64,000 nt of DNA, from positions 1-64,000 of the forward strand of contig JAJCZJ010000088.1 of NCBI GenBank assembly GCA_029262455.1. The letters are read 5' to 3'. Made by a program: the position numbers and the translations under genes. Under the pieces are notes generated by a model. It had not been told where the DNA came from and did no database searches. It saw only the letters and a list, made by a program, of their open reading frames with translations. Source of the DNA: Deltaproteobacteria bacterium (GTDB lineage: Bacteria > Desulfobacterota > Binatia > HRBIN30 > CADEER01). The number at the start of each line of letters is the position of its first letter. Within the stretch, counting starts at the first letter, position 1. Positions 34,595-44,003 of this stretch are shown piece after piece.

Positions 34595-34732
34595 GGGCGA
34601 TTCATATCAGGCTCGATAGTTGCCCGCCACGCCGTCAAACTTCAGTAGCCCCAAAGGGGAGAACCACCTCTCCGATTGAACGTCGCGCAGCGACCACTAT
34701 CCTCAGCCTTTACCTACGAGCGCAGCGAGTTT

Positions 34733-35944
34733 TCAAGCAAACAATCGATCGGCATTGCCGCGCAAGATTGCTGCGCGCACAGCGGGTTTGTTTTTGGTAA
34801 CAATCAGCACTTTCGCGAGAGTCGCGGCCAGGTGATAGAAGGGCCAGTCTGTCCCGAAGAGTAGACGGTCGGAACCGACCCGTTCGATCAGCTCGTGCAG
34901 TTTCGTAACTCCCTGCCCGTGAATCTCCATCCAGACATTTGGGTAGCGCTTTGCGAGAGGAATCGCATCGGCGATATCGCGCGCGCCGGCGTGCCCGAAC
35001 ACGAACTGTAGCTGCGGGAAACGCTTCAGCATCGGTTCGTAGTTCCGCATCATCGTAAACTGGTGCGTGTACGACGGCTCGATACCTGCGCGACCGGCAT
35101 GGAAGAATACAACGAGTCCGAGGCGCTCACACGCCTCGTAGATTTCCATCGCCTCAGGCGAGTCCGGGAAGAACCGTTGACCGGCAGGGTGCAATTTTAC
35201 AGCACGTGCGCCGGCCTTTGCGTAGCGCTCCAGCTTCTCGACCGCCTCGTCGTCCCCGTGGTGCACCGACGCACCAAAGATAAACCGGTTCTCCGCGCCA
35301 GCGGTGCGAATCGCCGCCATGAACCGCTCAGTAAGGTCGTCGCCAAACGGTAGACCGAAGGAAATCGGGAGGATCACCGCCTTGTCGATCCGCGTCGCGT
35401 CCATCTCAGCGAGCAGGTTCGGCAACGTATGCGTCGCCGCCGCAGAGCTACCCCACAGCAGCTGACTCACACTGCCGAATTGCAACTCTCTCAGGTGAGC
35501 ATCGGTGAAGTTCGCATTGATGTATACATCGAGATCGAGATCGCAGCCCGGATCAGTCGCATCGCAATCGAGCAGGTGATGCACCCGATCGGTCTTTGCC
35601 TGCAGATCGATATTTGGCGCAAAGAGCAGTGAGATCCCCAGATGCGCGTGGAAATCAAGCGCCGGGGGCAGATCTTCCACCGTGCAACGCAAGACGCCGT
35701 TGCCGTCGAGCTCAAACCACGGCAACTCGGCCAGACCGCGGTAGCCGCGATAGCGTTGCATGCCAAAAGGGCCGCTCCCCGACTGCTCCAACTCACGAGC
35801 TTTCTGCGCGACCAAGCCTGCGGAATCCTCGGATGAGTACCGGTCGCCGTCGACACAGCCAGCAGTGCCGGCAGCGATCCCTACCGCAAGTCCATGTAAG
35901 AATTGCCTACGAGTTGCGAACGCTCCGAAGCGTGGGACTCTCAT
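34733..35944 (-). CDS. Amidohydrolase (metal-dependent TIM-barrel), exported lipoprotein
   Basis: About 403 residues. A twin-arginine-like signal (TRRQFLHGLAVGIAAGTAGC) with a lipobox Cys indicates an exported lipoprotein. The amidohydrolase-2 fold follows: LDFHAHLG (HxH metal motif), VKLHPAGQRFFPDSPEAM, FFHAGRAG, FVFGHAGARD and LFGTDWPFYH with the metal-binding Asp. Relatives are ACMSD-type decarboxylases and hydrolases. Substrate unknown. The ATG at 35944 (MRVPRF) starts the Tat signal neatly; 35956 adds four residues. Confidence 0.82.
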   Translation of the reverse strand: MRVPRFGAFATRRQFLHGLAVGIAAGTAGCVDGDRYSSEDSAGLVAQKARELEQSGSGPFGMQRYRGYRGLAELPWFELDGNGVLRCTVEDLPPALDFHAHLGISLLFAPNIDLQAKTDRVHHLLDCDATDPGCDLDLDVYINANFTDAHLRELQFGSVSQLLWGSSAAATHTLPNLLAEMDATRIDKAVILPISFGLPFGDDLTERFMAAIRTAGAENRFIFGASVHHGDDEAVEKLERYAKAGARAVKLHPAGQRFFPDSPEAMEIYEACERLGLVVFFHAGRAGIEPSYTHQFTMMRNYEPMLKRFPQLQFVFGHAGARDIADAIPLAKRYPNVWMEIHGQGVTKLHELIERVGSDRLLFGTDWPFYHLAATLAKVLIVTKNKPAVRAAILRGNADRLFA

Positions 35945-36070
35945 GGCACCGGACAATTGCGCCTATTCAGCACGCGCGCAACGGGTCGGGATCAACTTAC
36001 TACGCCCAAGCCCCTCCGGCCCCACGATTCGATCTATTGGCTGGAGAGAAATCGTCGCAACAGATTCGGC

Positions 36071-36316
36071 TCAAACTCCGCCGGCAAGTGGCGGAAAGAC
36101 ACTGAGCACATCGTCCTCAACCAGCACTTGTTCGAGATCGCGATTCTGCAACCCGTTCACCAGAACCATCTGGGCTTCTTTGTGCGTGATCTGCATCCGA
36201 TCGAGCACCTCCGCGATCCTCGTCCCATCTTCGAGGTCGAGCTCGCAGTGGGTGCGGGGCGAACCGGGAGGTAATCGCTTGCGCAGGCTTGCGAAGAGCC
36301 GGAGCGTAATTCTCAT
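36071..36316 (-). CDS. MoaD/ThiS-like ubiquitin-fold protein (C-terminal GGV)
   Basis: An 81-residue beta-grasp sulfur carrier related to MoaD. ITLRLFASLRKRLPPG and IAEVLDRMQI are typical, as is the ending DVLSVFPPLAGGV. Usually these proteins end with GG exactly, but here a Val follows, so it would need trimming before adenylation. The gene is last in the aldehyde oxidoreductase operon, 9 bases after the NAD(P)H oxidoreductase stop. Confidence 0.8.
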   Translation of the reverse strand: MRITLRLFASLRKRLPPGSPRTHCELDLEDGTRIAEVLDRMQITHKEAQMVLVNGLQNRDLEQVLVEDDVLSVFPPLAGGV

Positions 36317-36325
36317 GCTCGCCTT

Positions 36326-37762
36326 CTACGCTTCGCCCTTCTTATAAATGCCCGGCGTCGGCGTGCGCGGCAGATCCTCGAAACCTTCCGGTCGCGTCCC
36401 TGCCATGTCGGCGTGATACGGGCTTCGAGTGTTCGGCGGCTTCCGACCCTCGTGCGTGTATGAGCGTGGGCGAGCCGCGCCACCGACGACACTTCGCTTC
36501 AACAGCGTCGTCGCGGTTCCACTCGCGACGTAGGGGCGCCGCAAATCCCACGGCTTCTCATGAAGGTACTTCTTCCAGGATTCACCGAGATCGGTCTGCG
36601 CCTGCACCAACCCTTTGACCATCCCGACGTCGGTTAGCATCGTCGTATCCTCGACCGGCCCAATCATGATCGCTCCGACGATCCGTGTGCCACTCCACAC
36701 CAGTTTGCGATAGACCGGTCGCGCCGGCGCCCACACCTCGGTCGTGTCAGCATCGTCGGCCCACGATCCAAAGCTGGCCATGTGCAATCCGGCGACATCG
36801 AGAATATTCATTGCCAAGCTGCCGTCGTACGTGACTTCCGAACCCGCCATGTTGGAGCCCGCCACCCGACCGTGGTCGACCGCCGTCGGCTGAATCGCGT
36901 GGATCGCTTGCCCACCCGCGGCGCCCGGCCCTGCGGCGATATCGCCTGCCGCGTAGACTCCCGACACGCTGCTCTCACAATGCGCGTCGACTAGGACACC
37001 ACCGTCCGCAGCCAGCTCGACTCCTGAACCCGCCAAGAATTCCAAGTTCGTCTTGATTCCCGTCGAGACAATGACCAGGTCGGCCTCGAGAACCTGCTCA
37101 TCCGAGAGACGCAACGATTTGCGGGCATCTCCCGAGATCTCAGTCACCGAACAGCCGGTGTACACCTTGACGCCGCGCTCACGCAGCCACGCTTCGGCCG
37201 CATCGGAGCCGCGTCGATCGACCATTCGCGGCAGTATGCGCGCTTCGCGCTCAACCAGAGTCAGGTCCCATCCGCGTTTGTGCATCGCATTCAGCACGAT
37301 CAAGCCGATGAAGCCCGCCCCGACCAACACCACCGTCGGCTTTCCATCCCCGGCGGCGCCGAGAACAGCCTCGGCATCTTCAACGGTCCAAAGCGTGTGT
37401 ACATTGGCTCCGTCGACACCCGGAATCGCCGGTCGCAGCGGAGACGAGCCGGTTGCGAGTAGGAGCTTGTCGAACGTGACCTCGCCTCCATCGTCGAGCG
37501 CAACAGATTTCTTCGACGGGTCGATCGCCGAGACCTTGGCTCCGAAGCGCGTTTCGACACCGAGTTTGTCGAAAGTTGCCTCCGAACCCGTGGCAAGCTG
37601 TTGGCGCGGGATCTCGCCGGTCAAGAAGTACGGCAGTGCCATCCGCGAATACGCACTCTCATCGGAGATCAGCGTAATCGTTCCGTCTTGATCGAGACCA
37701 CGAATCGTCTCGACGGCGTTCATACCAGCGGGTCCTGCTCCTACGATCACATATCGAGTCAT
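36326..37762 (-). CDS. FAD-dependent NAD(P)H oxidoreductase
   Basis: A 478-residue two-Rossmann flavoprotein of the nitrite-reductase/rubredoxin-reductase family. FAD binding is at VIVGAGPAGMNAVETIRG (residues 5-22). NAD binding is at VVLVGAGFIGLIVLNAMHKRG (about 143-163). Further landmarks are LLLATGSSPLRPAIPG and YAAGDIAAG. The last 80 residues after the conserved domain (KPPNTRSPYHADMAG...) are unusual and rich in polar residues. It probably moves electrons between the ferredoxin and NAD(P)H for the aldehyde oxidoreductase. Confidence 0.9.
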   Translation of the reverse strand: MTRYVIVGAGPAGMNAVETIRGLDQDGTITLISDESAYSRMALPYFLTGEIPRQQLATGSEATFDKLGVETRFGAKVSAIDPSKKSVALDDGGEVTFDKLLLATGSSPLRPAIPGVDGANVHTLWTVEDAEAVLGAAGDGKPTVVLVGAGFIGLIVLNAMHKRGWDLTLVEREARILPRMVDRRGSDAAEAWLRERGVKVYTGCSVTEISGDARKSLRLSDEQVLEADLVIVSTGIKTNLEFLAGSGVELAADGGVLVDAHCESSVSGVYAAGDIAAGPGAAGGQAIHAIQPTAVDHGRVAGSNMAGSEVTYDGSLAMNILDVAGLHMASFGSWADDADTTEVWAPARPVYRKLVWSGTRIVGAIMIGPVEDTTMLTDVGMVKGLVQAQTDLGESWKKYLHEKPWDLRRPYVASGTATTLLKRSVVGGAARPRSYTHEGRKPPNTRSPYHADMAGTRPEGFEDLPRTPTPGIYKKGEA

Positions 37763-37780
37763 CTCGTCTCCGATTCCGGA

Positions 37781-38053
37781 TCACCCACCGGGATATCCGC
37801 GCGCACCGTGCAAGAAGATCGTCACCCGATCCTCGTCCGTTACGGGGGTGTCGAGGTCGGCCATGAAAGCTATGTTTCGACCGTTGACCAGCACCTCGAT
37901 ATCCCGATTGAGGACTTCGCCCTCGGGAAAGAGCAGGTCGTTCGGAACACCAACCGTGTCCAGAACGACACGCACTGTGCCACCTTCGATTGCCTGCTGC
38001 GCTCCCCCAAACTTGCGCAAACCCCCGAGCAGCTTCACCGTCGGCACTTCCAT
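37781..38053 (-). CDS. MoaD-like small ubiquitin-fold protein (C-terminal GG)
   Basis: A 90-residue protein with the beta-grasp pattern VTIFLHGARGYPGG at the end, matching MoaD/ThiS sulfur carriers that end in GG. KLLGGLRKFGG near the start fits the first strand-turn. It lies between the oxidoreductase gene and the AOR gene, sharing one base with the AOR stop (TAATG). A function in tungsten/molybdenum cofactor delivery to the AOR is inferred from the operon. Confidence 0.75.
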   Translation of the reverse strand: MEVPTVKLLGGLRKFGGAQQAIEGGTVRVVLDTVGVPNDLLFPEGEVLNRDIEVLVNGRNIAFMADLDTPVTDEDRVTIFLHGARGYPGG

Positions 38054-39903
38054 TACGCCTTGGGCAATCCCAGCTCTTTGCGCTTCTCTTCGGTCACCAT
38101 CCCGTCTGCCGTCCAGCCGCGCCTTTCGTAATATTCCGGCAGCATCACGTTGAGCTTGCTGGTTAAACCTTTCGCTGGACCGCCGGGAATCGGATCGTGC
38201 GTCAGACGTCGCGGCAGCTTGTCGTGCCCCTTGCCGACGCCCGCGCGCTCATTCCAAAGCCGTTCGAGATTCCACGTCCGTTCACCCGCCTGCGTCAACG
38301 TATCGATATCGTAATCCACGCCGGTGGCCGCAACGATCTGCGGAAGCATATCCTCTAAACCGACTCCAAAGGTCAGGAACAGACACAAGCCACTGGAATC
38401 GACGGCCGAAGTAATGTCTTGAAAGATCTTTGTAATCTCGGCCTTGCCCTCGCTGACGTGCGGATCCATTTTTTCCGGAATTCCGAGAATCTCAGGCGAT
38501 ACGGTGTAGGACTTGAGGTGACAGGCGCCGCGGTTCGATGTCGCATAACCTAGCCCCATCCCCTGCACCGCACGTGGATCGTAGGCCGGAAACTCCTGCC
38601 CTCGCACGCCCATAAACAATTCTGGTCTGGCATAACGCGCCGTCAATCGTTTCGAACCCTCGGCCAACTGGTCGCCAAACCCCTGTCGGAAGGCCACCTT
38701 CTCCGACATCGCGACCAGCGCATCGGCATTGCCAAACCCAAGCGGCATTCCGGTGACCGATTCGTCGATTGCACCGGTCTCGTACATTTCCATCGCGGCA
38801 GCCAACGTCGCACCGTAGGAGATCGGGTCCATCCCGTAGTCGTTGCACAGCCAGCCGACCTTGATGATCGCGTCGAGGTCACTGATGTCACAGTCCGACC
38901 CCATCGCCCAGGCGTTCTCAAACTCGGGCCCCTCGCCAGCGATATTCCAATTGCGAGGACTCGTATTGACGCTGAACTTATCCGAGGCCTCGCCCGGCAA
39001 AGAGGTCACGCGGCCGCACGCCATCGTGCAAGCAAAGCAAGCCTTGTTGGCGACCAGGCGCGTCTCGGTCAGGGTCTCTCCGCTGATATCCTCGGCCCTG
39101 TCGAATACAGTCGCCTGGTGATTGCGCGTCGGCAACGCGCCGTGCTCGTTGATGACGTTGACCAACGACTCAGTGCCATAGGTCGCAAGCCCTTCCGCCG
39201 TCACCGCAGAATCCTTGAGCTTGGCCTTCATCTCCCAAGATGCGCTCATGAACTCACGAGGCTTTGCCAGCCGCACACCCCCCGTGCCGCGCACGGCGAT
39301 CGCCTTGAGATTCTTCGAGCCCATCACCGCGCCGACCCCGGAACGACCAGCGGCGCGATGCAGATCGTTTATGATCGCCGCATAACGGACCAAATTCTCG
39401 CCAGCTTGGCCGATACACGCGACGATCGTATCCGGCACACCGGAATCGCGTCGAAGCGTCTCCTCGGTCTCCCACACACCCTTACCCCAGAGGTGCTGGG
39501 CGTCACGCAACTCGACCTGGTCGTTGTGGATCCACAAATACTTCGGCGACGGCGCGCGACCTTCGAGGATAATCATGTCGTATCCGGCAAACTTGAGTTC
39601 CGGACCCCAGTGCCCTCCCGAGTTGGAGGTGGTGATCGCACCGGTCAGCGGCCCCTTGGTGATCACCATGTAGCGAGCCGCACACGACGCGTTCGTACCG
39701 GTCAGCGGACCGGTAACGAAAAGCAACTTGTTCTCAGGGCTGAGGGGATCAACTTTCGGGTCGCCCTCCTCCCAGTAGTAACGCGCCCCCAGCCCGCGCC
39801 CACCGACATACTCGCGCGCCCAATCTTCCCGCAGCGGTTCCGTGCTGATCTTGCTGTTGGTCAAGTCGACCCGCAGCACCTTACCTACCCATCCGCAGAT
39901 CAT
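38053..39903 (-). CDS. Aldehyde ferredoxin oxidoreductase (tungsten-type AOR)
   Basis: A 616-residue AOR. The opening ICGWVGKVLRVDLTNSKISTEPL and GGRGLGARYYWEEG are typical. The 4Fe-4S ligands are ACFACTMAC (CxxCxxxC) and the later DSSGLC Cys. Pterin-binding segments GSKNLKAIAVRG and GPLTGAITTSNSGGHWG are present. It oxidises an aldehyde to the acid, or runs in reverse, with ferredoxin. The real start is ATG at 39903, overlapping the ferredoxin gene stop by 4 bases; the frame to 40044 is longer by chance. Confidence 0.95.
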   Translation of the reverse strand: MICGWVGKVLRVDLTNSKISTEPLREDWAREYVGGRGLGARYYWEEGDPKVDPLSPENKLLFVTGPLTGTNASCAARYMVITKGPLTGAITTSNSGGHWGPELKFAGYDMIILEGRAPSPKYLWIHNDQVELRDAQHLWGKGVWETEETLRRDSGVPDTIVACIGQAGENLVRYAAIINDLHRAAGRSGVGAVMGSKNLKAIAVRGTGGVRLAKPREFMSASWEMKAKLKDSAVTAEGLATYGTESLVNVINEHGALPTRNHQATVFDRAEDISGETLTETRLVANKACFACTMACGRVTSLPGEASDKFSVNTSPRNWNIAGEGPEFENAWAMGSDCDISDLDAIIKVGWLCNDYGMDPISYGATLAAAMEMYETGAIDESVTGMPLGFGNADALVAMSEKVAFRQGFGDQLAEGSKRLTARYARPELFMGVRGQEFPAYDPRAVQGMGLGYATSNRGACHLKSYTVSPEILGIPEKMDPHVSEGKAEITKIFQDITSAVDSSGLCLFLTFGVGLEDMLPQIVAATGVDYDIDTLTQAGERTWNLERLWNERAGVGKGHDKLPRRLTHDPIPGGPAKGLTSKLNVMLPEYYERRGWTADGMVTEEKRKELGLPKA

Positions 39904-40385
39904 GACGGTTCCCCCTGATCGATCTCGCTGCGGGTGCGATTGAGATCCGCTGCCCACGTTCCCAACCAATCCGTAGACTCGGTCTCGACATACTCGATCG
40001 CGCCGGTTGGACACGCCGCGACGCAGGCTGGATCGCCAGCGCACAAGTCACACTTGTCGGCCTTGCCCTTATCCGGGTTGTACCAAACGGTTCCGTAGGG
40101 ACAGGCGATGACGCAAAGGCCGCAGCCGATGCAGAGTTCCGGCGTAATCACCTTGGCCTCGGCGTCGGAGATCCCGATCGCATTGATCGGGCAAGCGTTC
40201 ATGCACCACGCCTCTTCACACTGGAAGCACGTATACGGCGCATAACTCGCCTGATCGTCGAAGATGTTGACGCGGATCAAAGATCGCGCCGGTTGAAAGG
40301 TACCGGTCTGCACCCAAGAGCACGCCAGCTCACACTGAATGCACCCCGTACACTTCTCAGGAATAATGCGGAGTTGCTTTGACAC
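39900..40385 (-). CDS. Polyferredoxin (four 4Fe-4S clusters), AOR partner
   Basis: A 161-residue iron-sulfur protein with four cysteine sets: CTGCIQCELAC, CFQCEEAWCMNAC, CIGCGLCVIACP and CDLCAGDPACVAACP. This is the HycB/AOR-subunit layout. It is first in the AOR operon and overlaps the AOR gene by 4 bases. It is the likely electron carrier between AOR and the FAD oxidoreductase. Confidence 0.93.
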   Translation of the reverse strand: MSKQLRIIPEKCTGCIQCELACSWVQTGTFQPARSLIRVNIFDDQASYAPYTCFQCEEAWCMNACPINAIGISDAEAKVITPELCIGCGLCVIACPYGTVWYNPDKGKADKCDLCAGDPACVAACPTGAIEYVETESTDWLGTWAADLNRTRSEIDQGEPS

Positions 40386-40453
40386 CGTCCGTCCCTCCCG
40401 TCGAACCGAAGACGGGATCGTAGCAACATCACGTGGCTATCGACAAACTGGAT

Positions 40454-43003
40454 TTACATTGGGATATCGCAACCCGACACTTCGAGGGTTGCCGCACTCG
40501 CGAAGGCCACCCGCATGACTCCGGTGGCGTCGTCGTAGCTCCACGCTGCGTCATCCAGGGCGACACCGCCAAGCGCCACTTCGCAGGGCTCAAACGGCTG
40601 CTCCAGCAAACGCATGCTAGCCTGCAAAACAACCTCGTACTCAGTCTCTTGGTCACTGAGCCGAAGTGTCCAACGGCTCGGGGTCTCTCGGCTCTCATAC
40701 GAACCCGTTGCGAAAAACCTCCCATTGCTAGAACCGCGAGGAAACGCCAACAGCCGGAGCTGATCGGCGCGATCGGCCAACCGTACGATCGATGGGTCGG
40801 AACCGTGCTCGGCGAGCGTGTACACATCGGGCGCCAGCATCGCGATCACCGCGCCGGCGCGGATAAAAAGCGGAATCTCATCGATCGGGGCCGACACCAC
40901 CACCTCCGCGGAGCCGGCGTGCTGTTCGACCGCCGCCAGCCTGAAGCTCCCGTCCTCCGGAACATAGTCGACCGACCGCCACCACTCGGCCCACTCGCCT
41001 TGCGGCAGGTACAACGAACGGTTCGTATCGCCCTGAACGACGACCGGGGCAACCAGGAGATCCGGCCCGAACAAATATTGATCGTCGCGCCCGTGTGCGC
41101 GCGCATCGCCTGGGTTCGTCAGCAAATGGTGGCGCATGACCGGCATGCCGGTCTCGAGGTACTGTTCGACCGCAGCCTGAAGGTACGGATAGAGCTGCGT
41201 GTGCAATTTGGCGTATTTGCGCCAAACTTCGAGATGCCGCGGATCCCAAAGCTGCGGGCGCTCCATACCGCTCAGGTTCGTGCCGTTGCGTTGGCTGCGC
41301 ATAACCACGGAAAGTGCACCAAAGCCAATCCAGCGATCGTGCAACTCGGCATCGAGGAAATGCGGCGAGAAGGCGAAGAAGCCGCCGATGTCCGAACCCC
41401 AAATCCCGACACCGGACGTCCCCATCGACAGCGCCTGGTAGATCGACGATTCCAACCCATCAAAACCGAAGTTCGTCGTTGGATCGCCTCCCCATACGAT
41501 CGGCGTGCACGCCGCGGATCCAGTCCACCCCGAGCGAGCAAAGCGCGCCAGCGGCTTGCCGGCGTCGGCAGTCGCCTCGGCAACACCGCAGTGATAGTCA
41601 CGCGCATAGCGGTTGTGAAATGCTGTACCCGTCGCTCCATCCGAAGAAACCGCGTCGAGCGGCGTGTACTCGCCGAAGTCCTCCATCCACCCTTCGTATC
41701 CGTGGCTCAGCGCCTCGTCGGTCAGCGACTTGTACGCGGCCACGCCGCCCGGCGATCGAAAATCGAATTGACTGACCGTGAACGTACGCGAGGTGAAGTA
41801 GTCGTAAAGGTAGGTGTCGCCCTGCGCGTTCTCGATCAGGGCATTCATGCCTTCCGCCACCCCGAACTCTGGCATGTAGTCGGCGCAGATCATCGGATTG
41901 AAGTAGGTATGCACTGCGGTGCCCGCGGCATTGCGAACCGCCGTTCGGTTCAGCTCGCGCTCTTCGTTGCCGCGCTGCGATCCACACGGCAGGTAGTGCG
42001 TATACGTCGCCGTGACGGACGTCGGTACATCCGCTTCGCGTAGCTCGTCGATCCGTGAGTCGCGATCCGATTGCACCCATGGCCCGAAGAACCACGGCGC
42101 ATAGTCGCTCGGTTGGCGGCCCACCTCGTCTGTGAACCGTCTCAACACATCCGCCGGCTCGGGGCCTGCGAAAACACGAAAGCGAATCTCCTCGGCCTCG
42201 ACCTCGACCGCCCAGGCGTCAGGGCGATCGGAAGAGATTCGGTGGTAGCTCACTTCGTCATTGTCGACCAGCACGCCATACCCACGCGAGGAGAGGAGCC
42301 ATGGGATTGGAAAGTAACTCGCATCGCGCCGCCAGCGCACGCCCTGTGGCGGGATAACCTCGTTAATGAGTGGGTACTCCGAGTCCTGATACGGCCCCTC
42401 GGCGACATAGTTCTCGAGCACCTGGCCAAACTGGTTCACAGCGTTACTGCGTTCTCCGAAACCGACGAAACGTTCTTCGGCTCCGGCGCCAAACGCGATG
42501 CTCATCGCCTGCGCACCAAAGCCAACACCCCGCGCCGAAACAGCAATGACGCCATCCCCGACGGCTGCAGCCCGCACCTCGATCGTCCAGTCGGGGTCAT
42601 CCGTCGCAATCGTCCCGACCCACTCCCCCCCGTCGTTCTTCGATGACACCAGGTCCGTCGCTCGGATCCATCCTGAATCACGGTGAGCCGGCGTCGCCGG
42701 TTCACCCAGCTCCAACGGTGGCAGGGATACGATACCGCCGCTGCCCTGCGCCGGCGCACCGGGAAAAACACCGATTCGCCCTACTGGCGCATCCCCGCCA
42801 TGGTCGTACTCGGCGAGAATCTCTTCACCGGCGGCGTCGCGAAACTTCATGCGCCACGGCGATTCGACGATCTCCAAACGCAGAGAGCCAGCATCTACAA
42901 CCGCCGCCGACCCGTCGGAAGACGAATCACAACCGAAAAGAAATGCGACAAGGAGTAGTCCCACTACACGATCGAGCCCGCGTATCGATACCGTCATGAC
43001 CAC
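40454..43003 (-). CDS. GH31 alpha-glucosidase/alpha-xylosidase lipoprotein
   Basis: An 849-residue glycoside hydrolase family 31 enzyme. A lipoprotein signal (LDRVVGLLLVAFLFGC) places it in the outer membrane or periplasm. The catalytic nucleophile Asp is in GWMEDFGEYTPLD. WGGDPTTNFGFDGLESSIYQ, which follows ARSGWTGSAACTPIVW, holds the second acid. GTSGVGIWGSDIGGFF is the C-terminal loop of the catalytic barrel. It cleaves an alpha-linked glucose or xylose oligosaccharide outside the cytoplasm. No sugar transporter is nearby. The polyferredoxin gene lies 69 bases downstream on the same strand, so these two are probably separately controlled. Confidence 0.92.
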   Translation of the reverse strand: MVMTVSIRGLDRVVGLLLVAFLFGCDSSSDGSAAVVDAGSLRLEIVESPWRMKFRDAAGEEILAEYDHGGDAPVGRIGVFPGAPAQGSGGIVSLPPLELGEPATPAHRDSGWIRATDLVSSKNDGGEWVGTIATDDPDWTIEVRAAAVGDGVIAVSARGVGFGAQAMSIAFGAGAEERFVGFGERSNAVNQFGQVLENYVAEGPYQDSEYPLINEVIPPQGVRWRRDASYFPIPWLLSSRGYGVLVDNDEVSYHRISSDRPDAWAVEVEAEEIRFRVFAGPEPADVLRRFTDEVGRQPSDYAPWFFGPWVQSDRDSRIDELREADVPTSVTATYTHYLPCGSQRGNEERELNRTAVRNAAGTAVHTYFNPMICADYMPEFGVAEGMNALIENAQGDTYLYDYFTSRTFTVSQFDFRSPGGVAAYKSLTDEALSHGYEGWMEDFGEYTPLDAVSSDGATGTAFHNRYARDYHCGVAEATADAGKPLARFARSGWTGSAACTPIVWGGDPTTNFGFDGLESSIYQALSMGTSGVGIWGSDIGGFFAFSPHFLDAELHDRWIGFGALSVVMRSQRNGTNLSGMERPQLWDPRHLEVWRKYAKLHTQLYPYLQAAVEQYLETGMPVMRHHLLTNPGDARAHGRDDQYLFGPDLLVAPVVVQGDTNRSLYLPQGEWAEWWRSVDYVPEDGSFRLAAVEQHAGSAEVVVSAPIDEIPLFIRAGAVIAMLAPDVYTLAEHGSDPSIVRLADRADQLRLLAFPRGSSNGRFFATGSYESRETPSRWTLRLSDQETEYEVVLQASMRLLEQPFEPCEVALGGVALDDAAWSYDDATGVMRVAFASAATLEVSGCDIPM

Positions 43004-43160
43004 AACATCCTACACCGGCGCGAGCCAAGCTAGGGCGATCGGTCGTGAGCTAGTGGCAGTGGAGCGACAGGGGATCTTGTGACCAACTAATGGTTCAGGG
43101 TCCTCGCCGTCGCTCGTTGAACAGGCGCGATACGACGATTTGTGGCGCGGGTCCGGCTTT

Positions 43161-44003
43161 TCAGCTTTCCGGCTGTGCAGCCTCGGGCAGCTCCACACAA
43201 AAGGTCGATCCCTCGCCGACGACACTCTCGACCCAAATCCGTCCGCCATGAGCTTCGACGATGGCGCGACTGATGGCGAGGCCCAACCCAACGCTTTTCT
43301 CTCCGCCCGTCGGGCGGCTCGCGATACGCGGGAACGGTCGAAACAGGCGTGACTGGTCCTCCGTCGAGATGCCACAGCCACGATCGGAAACTGAGACGAG
43401 CACAAGATCCCGGTCGCAGATCAGGTCCACTTGAACCACCGCATGCTCGGGCGAATAGGCGATCGCGTTGGACAACAGATTGTTGATCACTTGCTCGATG
43501 CGGGTCCGGTCGGCCGAACAATAAATGCCGCTCGTCAGTGATCGCGCAATCACGACATTCTTTCGGTCAGCTAGCACCTGATTGATCGAAACGGTTGCGC
43601 CGACGAGTTCGGTCATATCGACTGTCTCGACATTGATCGACTGGCTAGCTTTCTCCAGTACCGACACCTCGAGCAGGCTCTCGACAATCTTCAGCATATA
43701 GCGGGAACTGCGGCCGATCGCTTCGACAAGCGGAAGTTGAGCTTGGCTTGGAGGACTCTTCTCGTCCGCAATCAAGCAGTCTGTCAACATTGTGACCGCG
43801 CTCAGCGGGTTGCGAAGATCGTGCGCGGCGGCGCGGAGAAGATCGTCTTTCTGCTCATTCGCCCGCTCGAGCTGGGCATTGCGCTTGGCCAGCTCACGTT
43901 GGGCATTGGCAAACTCCTCAGAAAGCGACGCAAACTCGCGCAGAAGGCGTTGGTCGTCCCAATCCTCCATCGAGGTTCTACGACCGCCGGGGGAATTCGT
44001 CAT
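43161..44003 (-). CDS. Soluble sensor histidine kinase with coiled-coil N-terminus
   Basis: About 280 residues and no membrane helix. The coiled coil (about 10-55: LLREFASLSEEFANAQRELAKRNAQLERANEQ) leads to the H-box AAAHDLRNPLSAVTMLTDCL with the phosphorylated His. The ATPase domain has the N box INNLLSNAIAYSP, DRGCGIS, the F-box region LFRPFPRI and VGLGLAISRAIVEAHGG. There is no sensor domain, so its input probably comes from a partner. It starts at 44003 with a TGATG overlap to the cobalamin-binding gene, making that protein the obvious partner. Confidence 0.93.
   Translation of the reverse strand: MTNSPGGRRTSMEDWDDQRLLREFASLSEEFANAQRELAKRNAQLERANEQKDDLLRAAAHDLRNPLSAVTMLTDCLIADEKSPPSQAQLPLVEAIGRSSRYMLKIVESLLEVSVLEKASQSINVETVDMTELVGATVSINQVLADRKNVVIARSLTSGIYCSADRTRIEQVINNLLSNAIAYSPEHAVVQVDLICDRDLVLVSVSDRGCGISTEDQSRLFRPFPRIASRPTGGEKSVGLGLAISRAIVEAHGGRIWVESVVGEGSTFCVELPEAAQPES

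Noticed and set aside
40386-40453. Riboswitch for molybdenum/tungsten cofactor upstream of the AOR operon
   Set aside because: The gap is only 68 bases and shows no conserved stem pattern.
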